In this document: piece by piece, positions 18,093-25,730 of the stretch
Layout of the letters: every line of letters begins with the position of its first letter
How positions within the stretch are numbered: position 1 is the stretch's first letter
Origin: Achromobacter sp. RTa
Lineage (GTDB): Bacteria; Pseudomonadota; Gammaproteobacteria; Burkholderiales; Burkholderiaceae_B
Reading direction: 5' to 3'
Length of the DNA: 44,155 bases
Assembly (NCBI RefSeq): GCF_000757485.1
Contig: NZ_JPYO01000034.1
Coordinates: forward strand, 30,566-74,720
Notes under the pieces: generated by a model
The model's input: only the letters and a program-made list of their open reading frames with translations
The model's database searches: none
What the model was told of the DNA's origin: nothing
Position numbers and translations under genes: made by a program

Positions 18093-18126
18093 AGCGGCCT
18101 TGCCCGGCCAGCCGGGGCCGCTCTTT
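18093..18126 (+). promoter_or_regulatory. hairpin in the leader of the moa operon
   Basis: A two-part stem (AGCGGC 18093-18098 with GCCGCT 18117-18122; CCCGGC 18103-18108 with GCCGGG 18111-18116) is followed by CTTTTC, 36 nt before moaC. A TATCAT hexamer at 18078-18083 could be the -10, which would put the hairpin at the start of the transcript. It could be an attenuator or just a terminator of an upstream transcript. The known Moco riboswitch fold is not evident. A perfect palindrome GGCGCGAT-T-ATCGCGCC also lies at 18045-18061. Confidence 0.4.
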
Positions 18127-18158
18127 TCAAACATTAACAATTCTCGCTCCTGATTCCC

Positions 18159-18647
18159 ATGTCCACGTCCACCCCCACCTTGAGCCACCTGGATGAAGCC
18201 GGCCAGGTCCGCATGGTCGACGTCATCGCCAAGACGGACACCGAACGCGTGGCGATCGCCACAGCCGGAATACGCATGAACGCCGTGGCCTACGGCCTGC
18301 TGACCCAGCCGGGCCAGGGCAAAGGCGAGGTCCTCAACACCGCCCGCGTGGCCGCCATCCTGGCCGCCAAGCGCTGCGCCGAGCTGATCCCGCTGTGCCA
18401 CAGCCTGCCGCTGTCCTTCGTCGGCATCGAGTTCGCGCTGGATGACGCCGCCCACCGGATCGACATTCTGGCCACCTGCCGCACCAGCTATAAAACGGGC
18501 GTGGAAATGGAGGCCATGACGGCTTGCAGCGTGGCTGCGCTGACCATCTACGATATGTGCAAGGCTGCCGACAAGGGCATCGTGATCGAGCAAGTTCGCC
18601 TGAAGTACAAGGCGGGAGGAAAAAGCGGTGAGTGGCGCAACGATTAA
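18159..18647 (+). CDS. moaC: cyclic pyranopterin monophosphate synthase
   Basis: Catalyses the second half of step one of molybdenum cofactor synthesis, turning the MoaA product into cyclic pyranopterin monophosphate. The 162-residue length is typical. Signatures are MVDV near the start, KRCAELIPLCHSLPL and EMEAMTACSVAALTIYDMCKA. It is the first gene of the moaC-D-E-B-moeA run. Its end overlaps the moaD start by 20 nt. Confidence 0.97.
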   Translation: MSTSTPTLSHLDEAGQVRMVDVIAKTDTERVAIATAGIRMNAVAYGLLTQPGQGKGEVLNTARVAAILAAKRCAELIPLCHSLPLSFVGIEFALDDAAHRIDILATCRTSYKTGVEMEAMTACSVAALTIYDMCKAADKGIVIEQVRLKYKAGGKSGEWRND

Positions 18648-18879
18648 CCTTCTCTATTTCGCGCGCGTGGCCGAGCTGGTCGGCAAGCGCTCCGAGGCCT
18701 GGCCCCTGGAGGAAGATTCCACGGGCGCGCAACTGCTGGCCGCGCTGGGCGAACGCTATCCCCAGCTGGCTCCCGCCGCGCGCCTGAAACTGGCCATCAA
18801 CCAGACCCACGCCAAGCCGTCCGCCCCCATCCGCGCGGGCGACGAGGTCGCGGTATTCGAACCCGTCACCGGAGGGTGA
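18628..18879 (+). CDS. moaD: molybdopterin synthase small subunit
   Basis: An 83-residue ubiquitin-fold sulfur carrier ending in the Gly-Gly needed for thiocarboxylation. It donates sulfur to cyclic pyranopterin monophosphate within the MoaD-MoaE complex. It starts at GTG 18628 after GGAGGA (18615-18620) and lies partly inside moaC, which suggests coupled translation. Confidence 0.95.
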   Translation: MSGATINLLYFARVAELVGKRSEAWPLEEDSTGAQLLAALGERYPQLAPAARLKLAINQTHAKPSAPIRAGDEVAVFEPVTGG

Positions 18880-18884
18880 ACGCC

Positions 18885-19448
18885 ATGATCAGCGTCCAGG
18901 AAGCCGATTTCGACGGCGCCGCGCTCACGGCCGCGCTGCGAGAGCGCGCCGGGCCGGGCGTGGGCGGCATCGTCACGTTCGTGGGCTACGTGCGCGACTA
19001 CTCGCCCGACGCCCCCACCGACACGCTTTTTCTCGAACACTATCCCGGCATGTGCGAACGCGAACTCGAAGAGATCGCCGCAACCGCCCGCGCCCGCTGG
19101 AACCTCGACGGCACGGTGATCGTGCATCGCGTGGGCGCCCTGCCCCGCAACGCCCAGATCGTATTCGTGGCGGCGGCCAGCGCCCATCGGGGCGACGCTT
19201 TCCGTGGCTGCGAATACATCATCGACGCACTCAAGACCCGGGCCCCCTTCTGGAAGCGCGAGACCCTCGCGGGCGGCGACAGCTTCTGGGTGGAACAACG
19301 CCAATCCGACCAGGACCGCACGCAGTCCTGGGATGAAAAGACCCCCACGTCGCACACTACGCGCTTGCTGCCCCCCAAGGAGGCCGTTTTTGCCTCGGGG
19401 CGGCCCAGCGGCAAAAAATCCTCAACGACAAAGAAGGAGCATCCATGA
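18885..19448 (+). CDS. moaE: molybdopterin synthase catalytic subunit with a C-terminal extension
   Basis: The large subunit of molybdopterin synthase, which makes the dithiolene of molybdopterin. Active-site lysines fit Lys117 and Lys124 (ALKTRAPFWKRE), and the WVEQRQSDQ segment near residues 135-143 normally precedes the family's end. This protein has 187 residues, about 35 more than usual. The tail (about 153-187, TPTSHTTRLLPPKEAVFASG...) is encoded by a REP-like intergenic element (19360-19418). The ATG at 18885 was chosen over GTG 18876 because GGAGGG (18871-18876) overlaps that GTG. The stop overlaps the moaB start (ATGA). Confidence 0.93.
   Translation: MISVQEADFDGAALTAALRERAGPGVGGIVTFVGYVRDYSPDAPTDTLFLEHYPGMCERELEEIAATARARWNLDGTVIVHRVGALPRNAQIVFVAAASAHRGDAFRGCEYIIDALKTRAPFWKRETLAGGDSFWVEQRQSDQDRTQSWDEKTPTSHTTRLLPPKEAVFASGRPSGKKSSTTKKEHP
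19360..19418. repeat. REP-like hairpin element inside the 3' end of moaE
   Basis: A C-rich run (CCCCCCAAGG) leads into an inverted repeat TTTTTGCC (19387-19394) / GGCAAAAA (19410-19417) around a GGGGCGGCCC loop. From memory, this pattern resembles intergenic repeats seen in Bordetella/Achromobacter genomes. Here it is read as coding sequence. Confidence 0.6.
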
Positions 19449-19966
19449 GCGACGAAAGCCCCGTTTCGCTGGCCTGCGCAGTGCTGACGGTCAGCGACAC
19501 CCGCAGCGCGGGCGACGACACGTCCGGCAACCTGCTCGCCCAGAACCTGGCGCGCGCGGGCCACCAGTGCGTGCGGCGCGACATCGTCAAGCACGATCTC
19601 TATCAGATCCGCCGCGTCCTGAGCGACTGGATCGCCGACCCGGAAGTCCAGGTCATCATCACGACCGGCGGCACCGGCTTCGCCCCGCGCGACCAGACGC
19701 AAGCCGCGGTGCTGCCTCTGCTGGATCACGAGGTCCCCGGTTTCGGCGAGCTGTTCCGGCAGCTCTCCCATGCGGAGATCGGCAGCTCGGCCATCCAGTC
19801 CGGCGCCTTCGCGGGTTCCGCCAACCGCACGCTCGTCTTCTGCCTGCCCGGCTCGAACAACGCCTGCGAAACGGCCTGGGAACAGATTCTGCGCGAACAG
19901 CTGGACAGCCGCCACCGCCCCTGCAATTTCGCCACGCAATTCAAGAACCGCGAAGAAGGCAACTGA
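19445..19966 (+). CDS. moaB: molybdenum cofactor biosynthesis protein MoaB
   Basis: A 173-residue MoaB/Mog-family protein, which binds molybdopterin and in many bacteria adenylylates it before metal insertion. Signatures are LTVSDTRS near the N-terminus, TTGGTGFAPRDQT (about residues 77-89) and LPGSNNAC. It starts in an ATGA overlap with moaE and is followed 3 nt later by moeA. MoaB and MogA are hard to tell apart by eye; no other mogA is in the window. Confidence 0.93.
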   Translation: MSDESPVSLACAVLTVSDTRSAGDDTSGNLLAQNLARAGHQCVRRDIVKHDLYQIRRVLSDWIADPEVQVIITTGGTGFAPRDQTQAAVLPLLDHEVPGFGELFRQLSHAEIGSSAIQSGAFAGSANRTLVFCLPGSNNACETAWEQILREQLDSRHRPCNFATQFKNREEGN

Positions 19967-19969
19967 CCC

Positions 19970-21175
19970 ATGCTGGATTTCGATCAAGCCCAGACCTTGC
20001 TGGCCAATGCCGCGGGCCCGTTGCAACGCAGCGAGGAAGTCGGCCTGGCCGACGCCGCCGGCCGCGTGCTGGCCGCCGATCTCCAGGCAACCGTGGACAT
20101 CCCCCCGGCCGACAACAGCTCGATGGACGGTTACGCGCTGCGCATGGCCGACTGGGGGCCCGGCGTCCGGCTGCCCATCCAGCAGCGCTGCTACGCCGGC
20201 GACATGCCGGAACCGCTCAAGCCCGGCCATGCCATCCGCCTGTTCACGGGCAGCCTGATTCCCGCCGGCGCGGATACCGTCGTCATGCAGGAAGACGCAG
20301 CGGAAGCCGACGGCCACGTGGAAATCTCCCGCCAGCCCGAATCCGACCTGTACATCCGCCGCCGCGGCGAAGACACCATGGCGGGCTCGCCGCTGCTGGC
20401 CGCGGGCACGCTGCTGGAGGCCGCGCATGTGGCGCTGCTGGCCTCGCAGGGGCTGGCCAGCGTGCCGGTCTTCGGGCAACTGCGCATGGGCATCCTGACC
20501 ACCGGCGACGAGCTGGTCCTGCCCGGCCAGCCACGCGCGACGGAGCAGATCTACAACTCCAACGGCCCCATGCTGGCCGTGCTCGCGCGCGGCATGGGCG
20601 CCCTGCCGGTGCACGTGCTGCATGCGCGCGATACCGAGGAAGACCTGCTGGCGGCCTTCAAGACGCTCCTGGCCGACTGCGACCTGGTGCTGACCGTGGG
20701 CGGCGTGTCGGTCGGCGAACGCGATCTGGTCAAGCCCGCCCTGGCCACCCTGGGCGGCGAGCTCTCGCTGTGGAAGGTGCGCATGAAGCCGGGCAAGCCG
20801 GTGGCGCTGGCGCAGATCGACGGCAAACCCGTGGTCAGCCTGCCCGGCAACCCGGTCTCGGCCTACGCGGTGTTCGCCATGCTGGTCTCGCCGCTGGTGC
20901 GCCGCATGCAGGGCCGCGAAACGCTCTTCCCGCCCATCAGCCACCTGCCGCTGCGCACCGAGCAGCCCCGCCAGGACGCGCGCGAGGAATTCCTGCGCGT
21001 GCAGCGCCGTCCGGCCGAGGACGGCGGCGCCGAACTGGTGCCGTATGTCCACCAGGGATCGGGCGTGATCAGCTCGCTGCCCTGGGCGACGGGCCTGGCC
21101 CGCCTTCCGGCGGGCGTGCCGGTGCACGACCAGGACAGGGTCCCCTACTACGACCTGCGCCACTGGCTGGCGTAG
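19970..21175 (+). CDS. moeA: molybdopterin molybdenumtransferase
   Basis: Inserts molybdate into adenylylated molybdopterin to give active cofactor. It is a 401-residue protein of normal length with the MoeA signatures PPADNSSMDGYA, TGDELV, the VGGVSVGERD loop and SLPGNPVSAYAVF. It is the last gene of the rightward moa run, 3 nt after moaB, and converges with moaA. Confidence 0.96.
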   Translation: MLDFDQAQTLLANAAGPLQRSEEVGLADAAGRVLAADLQATVDIPPADNSSMDGYALRMADWGPGVRLPIQQRCYAGDMPEPLKPGHAIRLFTGSLIPAGADTVVMQEDAAEADGHVEISRQPESDLYIRRRGEDTMAGSPLLAAGTLLEAAHVALLASQGLASVPVFGQLRMGILTTGDELVLPGQPRATEQIYNSNGPMLAVLARGMGALPVHVLHARDTEEDLLAAFKTLLADCDLVLTVGGVSVGERDLVKPALATLGGELSLWKVRMKPGKPVALAQIDGKPVVSLPGNPVSAYAVFAMLVSPLVRRMQGRETLFPPISHLPLRTEQPRQDAREEFLRVQRRPAEDGGAELVPYVHQGSGVISSLPWATGLARLPAGVPVHDQDRVPYYDLRHWLA

Positions 21176-21193
21176 CGTCCGGCCGCCGGGCCT

Positions 21194-21213
21194 GCAAGCG
21201 CCAGGGCGCTTGC
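21194..21213. terminator. hairpin between convergent moeA and moaA
   Basis: A 9-bp perfect stem (GCAAGCGCC 21194-21202, GGCGCTTGC 21205-21213) with a minimal loop, set within further GC-rich self-complementary sequence. It probably serves as the shared 3' end of both transcripts. There is no T run. Confidence 0.5.
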
Positions 21214-21238
21214 GCCCGGATCGGCCGCGCGGCCGGCG

Positions 21239-22342
21239 TCAGCCGCCGATGTAGCTCATTTCGATCTTGCGCGAAGGGTCCGCCATGTTGCGCCCGCGCT
21301 GTTCGGAATAATTGTCGCCGCGCGCCGCCCAGATGCCCGTCAGGATGCGCGCCAGCTCGTCGTCGCTGGCGCCGTCGCGCAGCGGCGCCCGCAGGTCGTA
21401 CCCCTCGTGCGCGAAGAGGCACAGGAAGAGTTTCCCCTCGGGCGACAGGCGCGCGCGCGTACAGCCGCCGCAGAAGGCATGGGTGACGCTGGAGATGACG
21501 CCGATTTCGCCCCCGCCGTCCGTGTAGCGCCAGCGTTCGGCCACGCGCCCCATCTCGCCGTCCGCGATCGGTTCTATCGGATAGGCCGCGCCGATGCGGT
21601 CCAGCACTTCCTGGCTGGGCACGACTTCGGCCAGGTTCCAGCCGTTGGTGTTGCCCACGTCCATGTATTCGATGAAGCGCAAGACGTGGCCGGTATTGCG
21701 GAAGCGCTCGGCCATGGGCAGGATCTGGCCGTCGTTCAGCCCGCGCCGCACCACCATGTTCACCTTCACCGGCGCCAGGCCGGCTTCGGCCGCGGCGTCG
21801 ATGCCGCGCAGCACGTCGTCCGGCGTGAAGCCGCTGTCGCTCATGCCCTGGAACATGGCGGGGTCCAGCGCGTCCAGGCTGACCGTGACCCGCGTGAGCC
21901 CCGCCCGCGCGAGGTCGGCGGCCTTGCGCGCCAGTACGCTGCCATTGGTGGTCAGGGTGAGGTCCAGCGGGCGGCCCTGCGGCGTGCGCAAGCCGGCCAG
22001 GAGGCCCACCAGGTTCTCGAGGTGCTTGCGCAACAGCGGCTCGCCGCCGGTGAGGCGGATCTTCTCCACGCCCAGGCGGGTGAAGATGCCCGCCAGGCGG
22101 CTGATTTCCTCGAACGAGAGCAACGCCGAATGCGGCATGAAGGTGTAGCTGCTGTCGAACACCTCGCGCGGCATGCAATAAGTGCAGCGGAAGTTGCAGC
22201 GGTCCGTGACCGATATCCGCAGGTCGCGCAGGGGACGCGCGCGCAGGTCGAGCGCGGGCTGGCCGTCGGGCGGCAATTCCGCAGGCGCGGCGGAGGCCGG
22301 GCGGCCCGTTCGGTGATCGGCAAGGAGTATCACTTTGCTCAT
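21239..22342 (-). CDS. moaA: GTP 3',8-cyclase
   Basis: A radical-SAM enzyme that rearranges GTP in the first step of molybdenum cofactor synthesis. The 367-residue protein has the N-terminal cluster motif CNFRCTYC (Cys49, Cys53, Cys56), the LTGGEPLLR segment, the C-terminal cluster cysteines in [20 protein letters not shown], and the terminal Gly-Gly needed for activity. The start at 22342 (MSKVILL) lies 7 nt after the stop of the FdsR-like regulator, so the two are probably one transcript. It has a ~40-residue N-terminal extension before the radical-SAM core and no strong ribosome site, which fits translational coupling. Confidence 0.95.
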   Translation of the reverse strand: MSKVILLADHRTGRPASAAPAELPPDGQPALDLRARPLRDLRISVTDRCNFRCTYCMPREVFDSSYTFMPHSALLSFEEISRLAGIFTRLGVEKIRLTGGEPLLRKHLENLVGLLAGLRTPQGRPLDLTLTTNGSVLARKAADLARAGLTRVTVSLDALDPAMFQGMSDSGFTPDDVLRGIDAAAEAGLAPVKVNMVVRRGLNDGQILPMAERFRNTGHVLRFIEYMDVGNTNGWNLAEVVPSQEVLDRIGAAYPIEPIADGEMGRVAERWRYTDGGGEIGVISSVTHAFCGGCTRARLSPEGKLFLCLFAHEGYDLRAPLRDGASDDELARILTGIWAARGDNYSEQRGRNMADPSRKIEMSYIGG

Positions 22343-22349
22343 GGGAACA

Positions 22350-23450
22350 TCATATCCCGGCGCCCGGCGCCGATGGGAAGGCTTCTTCAAGGGTCTGCAG
22401 GCGGCCGGTGTCGCGGGCATCGTAGCCCACGAGCTGGCCGACGTAGCCGACATAATCGGGACTGCGCATGATGGACAGCAGGTCGCGCATGGCCGGTGTC
22501 TCCAGCGCCGTCTTGCGGATGGCGAAGAAATAGCGTTCGCGCACCAGCGGGATGAAGTCCAGCCCGAAGCGGCAGGCGGCGGTCTCGACGCCCATCCCCG
22601 TGTCCGCCATGCCGCTGGCGATGTGCGCGGCGATGGCCATATGGGTGAATTCGTTGGTTTCGTAGCCCTGGACCTCGCCGGTCGACACCCCGGCGCGATC
22701 CAGCATCAGCTCAACCAGATGGCGGGTGCTGGAGCCGATCTGGCGGTTGACGAAGCGCACGTCGGGGCGGGCCAGGTCCGCCATGCCGCTTATGCCCTTG
22801 GGGTTGCCGGCGATGACGAACAGACCGGTATTGCGCACCGCCAGGTGGATAAGCACGTTTTCGTCCACGTGCAGCCATTGCGCGTAACGCTCCATGATGG
22901 GCGGCTCGAACTCGCCAACCGGCACCTGGAAGCCGGCCAGGTCGCATTCGCGGCGCTCAAGGGAGGCCAGGGCCTCGCTGGCGGTGCGGTAGCGCAGTTC
23001 CAGCCCCGGCTTGCGGCCGCCCATGTGCTGCATCAGCGATTCCACCGCGAAACCGTGGCTGGCATGCAGCCGCAGGTGCGGGCCGCTTTCGGGCAGCAAG
23101 CGCTCGAGTTCTTCCTGCAGTTCCGACGCCATGCTTTCCAGCGTGGGCATCAGACGGGCCTCGATGCGCCGGTTGGCCCACAGCAGACGCTGCGCGAACG
23201 GCGCCAGCTGGGTGCCCTGGCGGCGGTTGGTGATGAGCAGCTGCGTGCCGAAGATGGCCTCGAACCGCCGCAGCACGCCCCAGGCATGCCGGTACGACAG
23301 CCCGCAGGCCCGGCACGCGCCGGCGATGTTGCCGGTGGCGTCGATGGCCGCCAGCAGCGCCAGCATGTCCTGCAAGGGCACGGGCGCCGACTCGCCGTCG
23401 CCGCCCAGCGTCCATTGCGGCCGCAGGCCGATGCGGAACTTATATGTCAT
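22350..23450 (-). CDS. fdsR: ModE/LysR-type HTH regulator with a PBP-like sensor domain (FdsR-like)
   Basis: A 366-residue regulator. The N-terminal ModE/LysR-type helix-turn-helix (about residues 25-90, [27 protein letters not shown]) is fused to a periplasmic-binding-protein-like domain (about 105-330) of the kind found in molybdate-related regulators. It is divergent from fdsGBACD and cotranscribed with moaA, so it is the likely regulator of formate dehydrogenase. The ligand may be formate, molybdate or a cofactor form. The family call is by eye, and the symbol follows the regulator next to fds genes in Cupriavidus. Confidence 0.85.
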   Translation of the reverse strand: MTYKFRIGLRPQWTLGGDGESAPVPLQDMLALLAAIDATGNIAGACRACGLSYRHAWGVLRRFEAIFGTQLLITNRRQGTQLAPFAQRLLWANRRIEARLMPTLESMASELQEELERLLPESGPHLRLHASHGFAVESLMQHMGGRKPGLELRYRTASEALASLERRECDLAGFQVPVGEFEPPIMERYAQWLHVDENVLIHLAVRNTGLFVIAGNPKGISGMADLARPDVRFVNRQIGSSTRHLVELMLDRAGVSTGEVQGYETNEFTHMAIAAHIASGMADTGMGVETAACRFGLDFIPLVRERYFFAIRKTALETPAMRDLLSIMRSPDYVGYVGQLVGYDARDTGRLQTLEEAFPSAPGAGI

Positions 23451-23515
23451 TTATTTCTTATTGAACACGTTGGTTTACCTCGCTAGAGTACACAAATAAC
23501 GCGATGGGCGGGCAA

Positions 23516-23541
23516 TTTATATGTTTTTTAAAGCATATAAA
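23516..23541. promoter_or_regulatory. candidate fds operator/promoter in the fdsR-fdsG gap
   Basis: A perfect 8-bp inverted repeat, TTTATATG (23516-23523) and CATATAAA (23534-23541), with a 10-nt T/A-rich spacer. TATAAA occurs in each arm, one per strand, so the site could overlap -10 regions on both strands. It is the only strong symmetric element in the 141-nt divergent gap and is a candidate site for the FdsR-like protein. Confidence 0.5.
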
Positions 23542-23591
23542 ACCAAGGCAGGATCCCGCCTCACACAACAGCAACGCAGGAGGAGACCGAC

Positions 23592-24149
23592 GTGCAAGCG
23601 CGCGAGGCAACATCCGATCTGGCGTCCAGCGGCGGCGCCAGGGGCGGCCAGATGGCCCTGGACGCGGCCCAGGCGTCCCCTACCCCGGCCGTCGCGGCCA
23701 CCGCCCGCATCCTTGCCCGGCTGAAAGACCAGCCCGGCCCGCTACTTCCCGTGCTGCACGCGGTGCAGCACGAATTGGGCTGTATCCCGGCCCCGGCGGT
23801 GCAAACCATCGCCGAGGCCCTGAACCTGTCCCGCGCCGAAGTCCATGGCGTCGTCACTTTCTACCCGCACTTCCGCAGCGAGCCCCCGGCGCCCCACAAG
23901 CTGGAAGTCTGCCGCGCCGAATCCTGCCAGGCCATGGGCGGCGAACGCCTAGCCGAGCACGCGCGCGCTGCGCTGGGCTGCGATTTCCATGCCCACTCCG
24001 CCGACGGCAATTTCTCGCTGGAACCGGTGTATTGCCTGGGCCTGTGCGCCCAGTCCCCGGCCGTCATGATCGACGGCCATCCGCAGGCCCGCGTCACGCC
24101 GGAAAAACTGGACCGTCTGCTGGCCCGCGCGCTGGAGGCCACGCCATGA
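23592..24149 (+). CDS. fdsG: NAD-dependent formate dehydrogenase gamma subunit
   Basis: A NuoE-like [2Fe-2S] subunit of the soluble, molybdenum-dependent formate dehydrogenase that passes electrons toward the FMN/NAD site. The 185-residue protein has the NuoE-type ligands: Cys in EVCRAESCQ and in PVYCLGLCAQSPAV. The GTG start at 23592 follows GGAGGAGA. An internal ATG at 23652 would remove a ~20-residue extension. The stop overlaps the fdsB start (ATGA). Confidence 0.95.
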   Translation: MQAREATSDLASSGGARGGQMALDAAQASPTPAVAATARILARLKDQPGPLLPVLHAVQHELGCIPAPAVQTIAEALNLSRAEVHGVVTFYPHFRSEPPAPHKLEVCRAESCQAMGGERLAEHARAALGCDFHAHSADGNFSLEPVYCLGLCAQSPAVMIDGHPQARVTPEKLDRLLARALEATP

Positions 24150-25717
24150 ACGCCCCCGTCGTCATCTACGTGCCGCGCGACGCCGCGGCGCTGGCCATGG
24201 ACGCAGACACCGTGGCCCGCGATATCGAGCGCATCGCGGACCAGCGCGGCCTGTCCGTGCAGATCGTGCGCAACGGCTCGCGCGGCCTGCTGTGGCTGGA
24301 GCCCCTGGTCGAGATCGCCACGCCGCAGGGCCGCATCGCGTACGGGCCCGTGCAGCCCGAGGACGTCGCCGGGCTGTTCGACGCCGGCTGGCTCACGGGC
24401 GGCGCGCATGCGCTGCGCCTGGGCCTGACCGAGGAAATCCCCTACCTGAAGCACCAGGAGCGCCTGACCTTCGCCCGGGTCGGCGTGACCGATCCGCTGT
24501 CGTTGCAGGACTATGCCGCGCACGGCGGCCTGGAAGGGCTGAAACGCGCACTGGCCATGGAGCCGGCGCAGATCCTCGACGACATGGTGGAATCGGGCTT
24601 GCGCGGCCGCGGCGGCGCGGCCTTCCCGACCGGCATCAAGTGGAAGACCGTGGCCGCGGCTTCCGCCAGCCAGAAGTACATCGTCTGCAACGCGGACGAG
24701 GGCGATTCGGGCACTTTCGCCGACCGCCTGCTGATGGAAGGCGACCCTTACGTGCTGATCGAGGGCATGACCATCGCCGGGCTGGCGGTGGGCGCGACCT
24801 ATGGCTATATCTACGTGCGCTCGGAGTACCCCCAGGCCATCGGCACATTGGAGGCCGCCATCGCGCGGGCGCGCAGCGTGGGCTGGCTGGGCGGCGACGT
24901 GCATGGCAGCGGCCGCCGCTTCGACCTGGAAGTGCGCGTAGGCGCGGGCGCATACATCTGCGGCGAGGAAACCTCGCTGCTGGAGAGCATCGAGGGCAAG
25001 CGCGGCGTGGTTCGCGCCAAGCCGCCGCTTCCCGCCGTCTCGGGCCTGTTCGGCAAGCCCACCGTCATCAACAACGTCATCTCCCTGGCCACCGTGCCCA
25101 TCATCCTGGCCAAGGGCGCCGCGTACTACCGCGACTACGGCGTGGGCCGGTCGCACGGCACCCTGCCCTTCCAGCTGGCGGGCAATCTCAAGCACGGCGG
25201 GCTGGTGGAGAAGGCGTTCGGCCTGACCCTGCGCGACCTGCTGTACGGCTTCGGAGGCGGCAGCGCCTCGGGGCGTCCGCTGCGCGCGGTGCAGGTCGGC
25301 GGCCCGCTCGGCGCCTACCTGCCGGAATCCCAATGGGATGTGCCGCTGGACTACGAGGCCTATGTCCAGATCTCGGCCATGATCGGCCACGGCGGGCTGG
25401 TGGCCTTCGACGATACGGTCGACATGGCTCGCATGGCGCGCTATGCGATGGAGTTCTGCGCCATCGAATCCTGCGGCAAGTGCACGCCCTGCCGCATCGG
25501 GTCCACCCGCAGCGTGGAAACCCTCGACAAGATCGCCGCCGGCGGCCCAGGCCGCGAGCAGCAGGTGCATCTGCTGCGCGACCTCTGCGACACGATGATG
25601 GCCGGTTCGCTGTGCGCGCTGGGGGGCATGGCGCCCTACCCCGTGCTGTCCGCGCTGAACCACTTCCCGCAGGATTTCGGCATCGAATCCTCCCAGCCTG
25701 CCGCGCACGCGGCCTGA
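24146..25717 (+). CDS. fdsB: NAD-dependent formate dehydrogenase beta subunit
   Basis: The diaphorase subunit with FMN, the NAD-binding site and a [4Fe-4S] cluster. It is 523 residues long. An N-terminal thioredoxin-like region (about 1-95) precedes a NuoF-like core with GLRGRGGAAFPTGIKW, NADEGDSGTFADR (FMN site), GAGAYICGEETSLLESIEG and the cluster motif ESCGKCTPCRIG with a later Cys in SLCALGG. It is translationally coupled to fdsG. Together the two form the NADH-generating half of the enzyme. Confidence 0.96.
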   Translation: MNAPVVIYVPRDAAALAMDADTVARDIERIADQRGLSVQIVRNGSRGLLWLEPLVEIATPQGRIAYGPVQPEDVAGLFDAGWLTGGAHALRLGLTEEIPYLKHQERLTFARVGVTDPLSLQDYAAHGGLEGLKRALAMEPAQILDDMVESGLRGRGGAAFPTGIKWKTVAAASASQKYIVCNADEGDSGTFADRLLMEGDPYVLIEGMTIAGLAVGATYGYIYVRSEYPQAIGTLEAAIARARSVGWLGGDVHGSGRRFDLEVRVGAGAYICGEETSLLESIEGKRGVVRAKPPLPAVSGLFGKPTVINNVISLATVPIILAKGAAYYRDYGVGRSHGTLPFQLAGNLKHGGLVEKAFGLTLRDLLYGFGGGSASGRPLRAVQVGGPLGAYLPESQWDVPLDYEAYVQISAMIGHGGLVAFDDTVDMARMARYAMEFCAIESCGKCTPCRIGSTRSVETLDKIAAGGPGREQQVHLLRDLCDTMMAGSLCALGGMAPYPVLSALNHFPQDFGIESSQPAAHAA

Positions 25718-25730
25718 ACCCGAGACCGCC

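Noticed and set aside
18045..18158. Moco riboswitch before moaC
   Set aside because: Stems are present but I could not match the conserved Moco RNA fold, and the operon starts with moaC not moaA; kept only as an unclassified leader.
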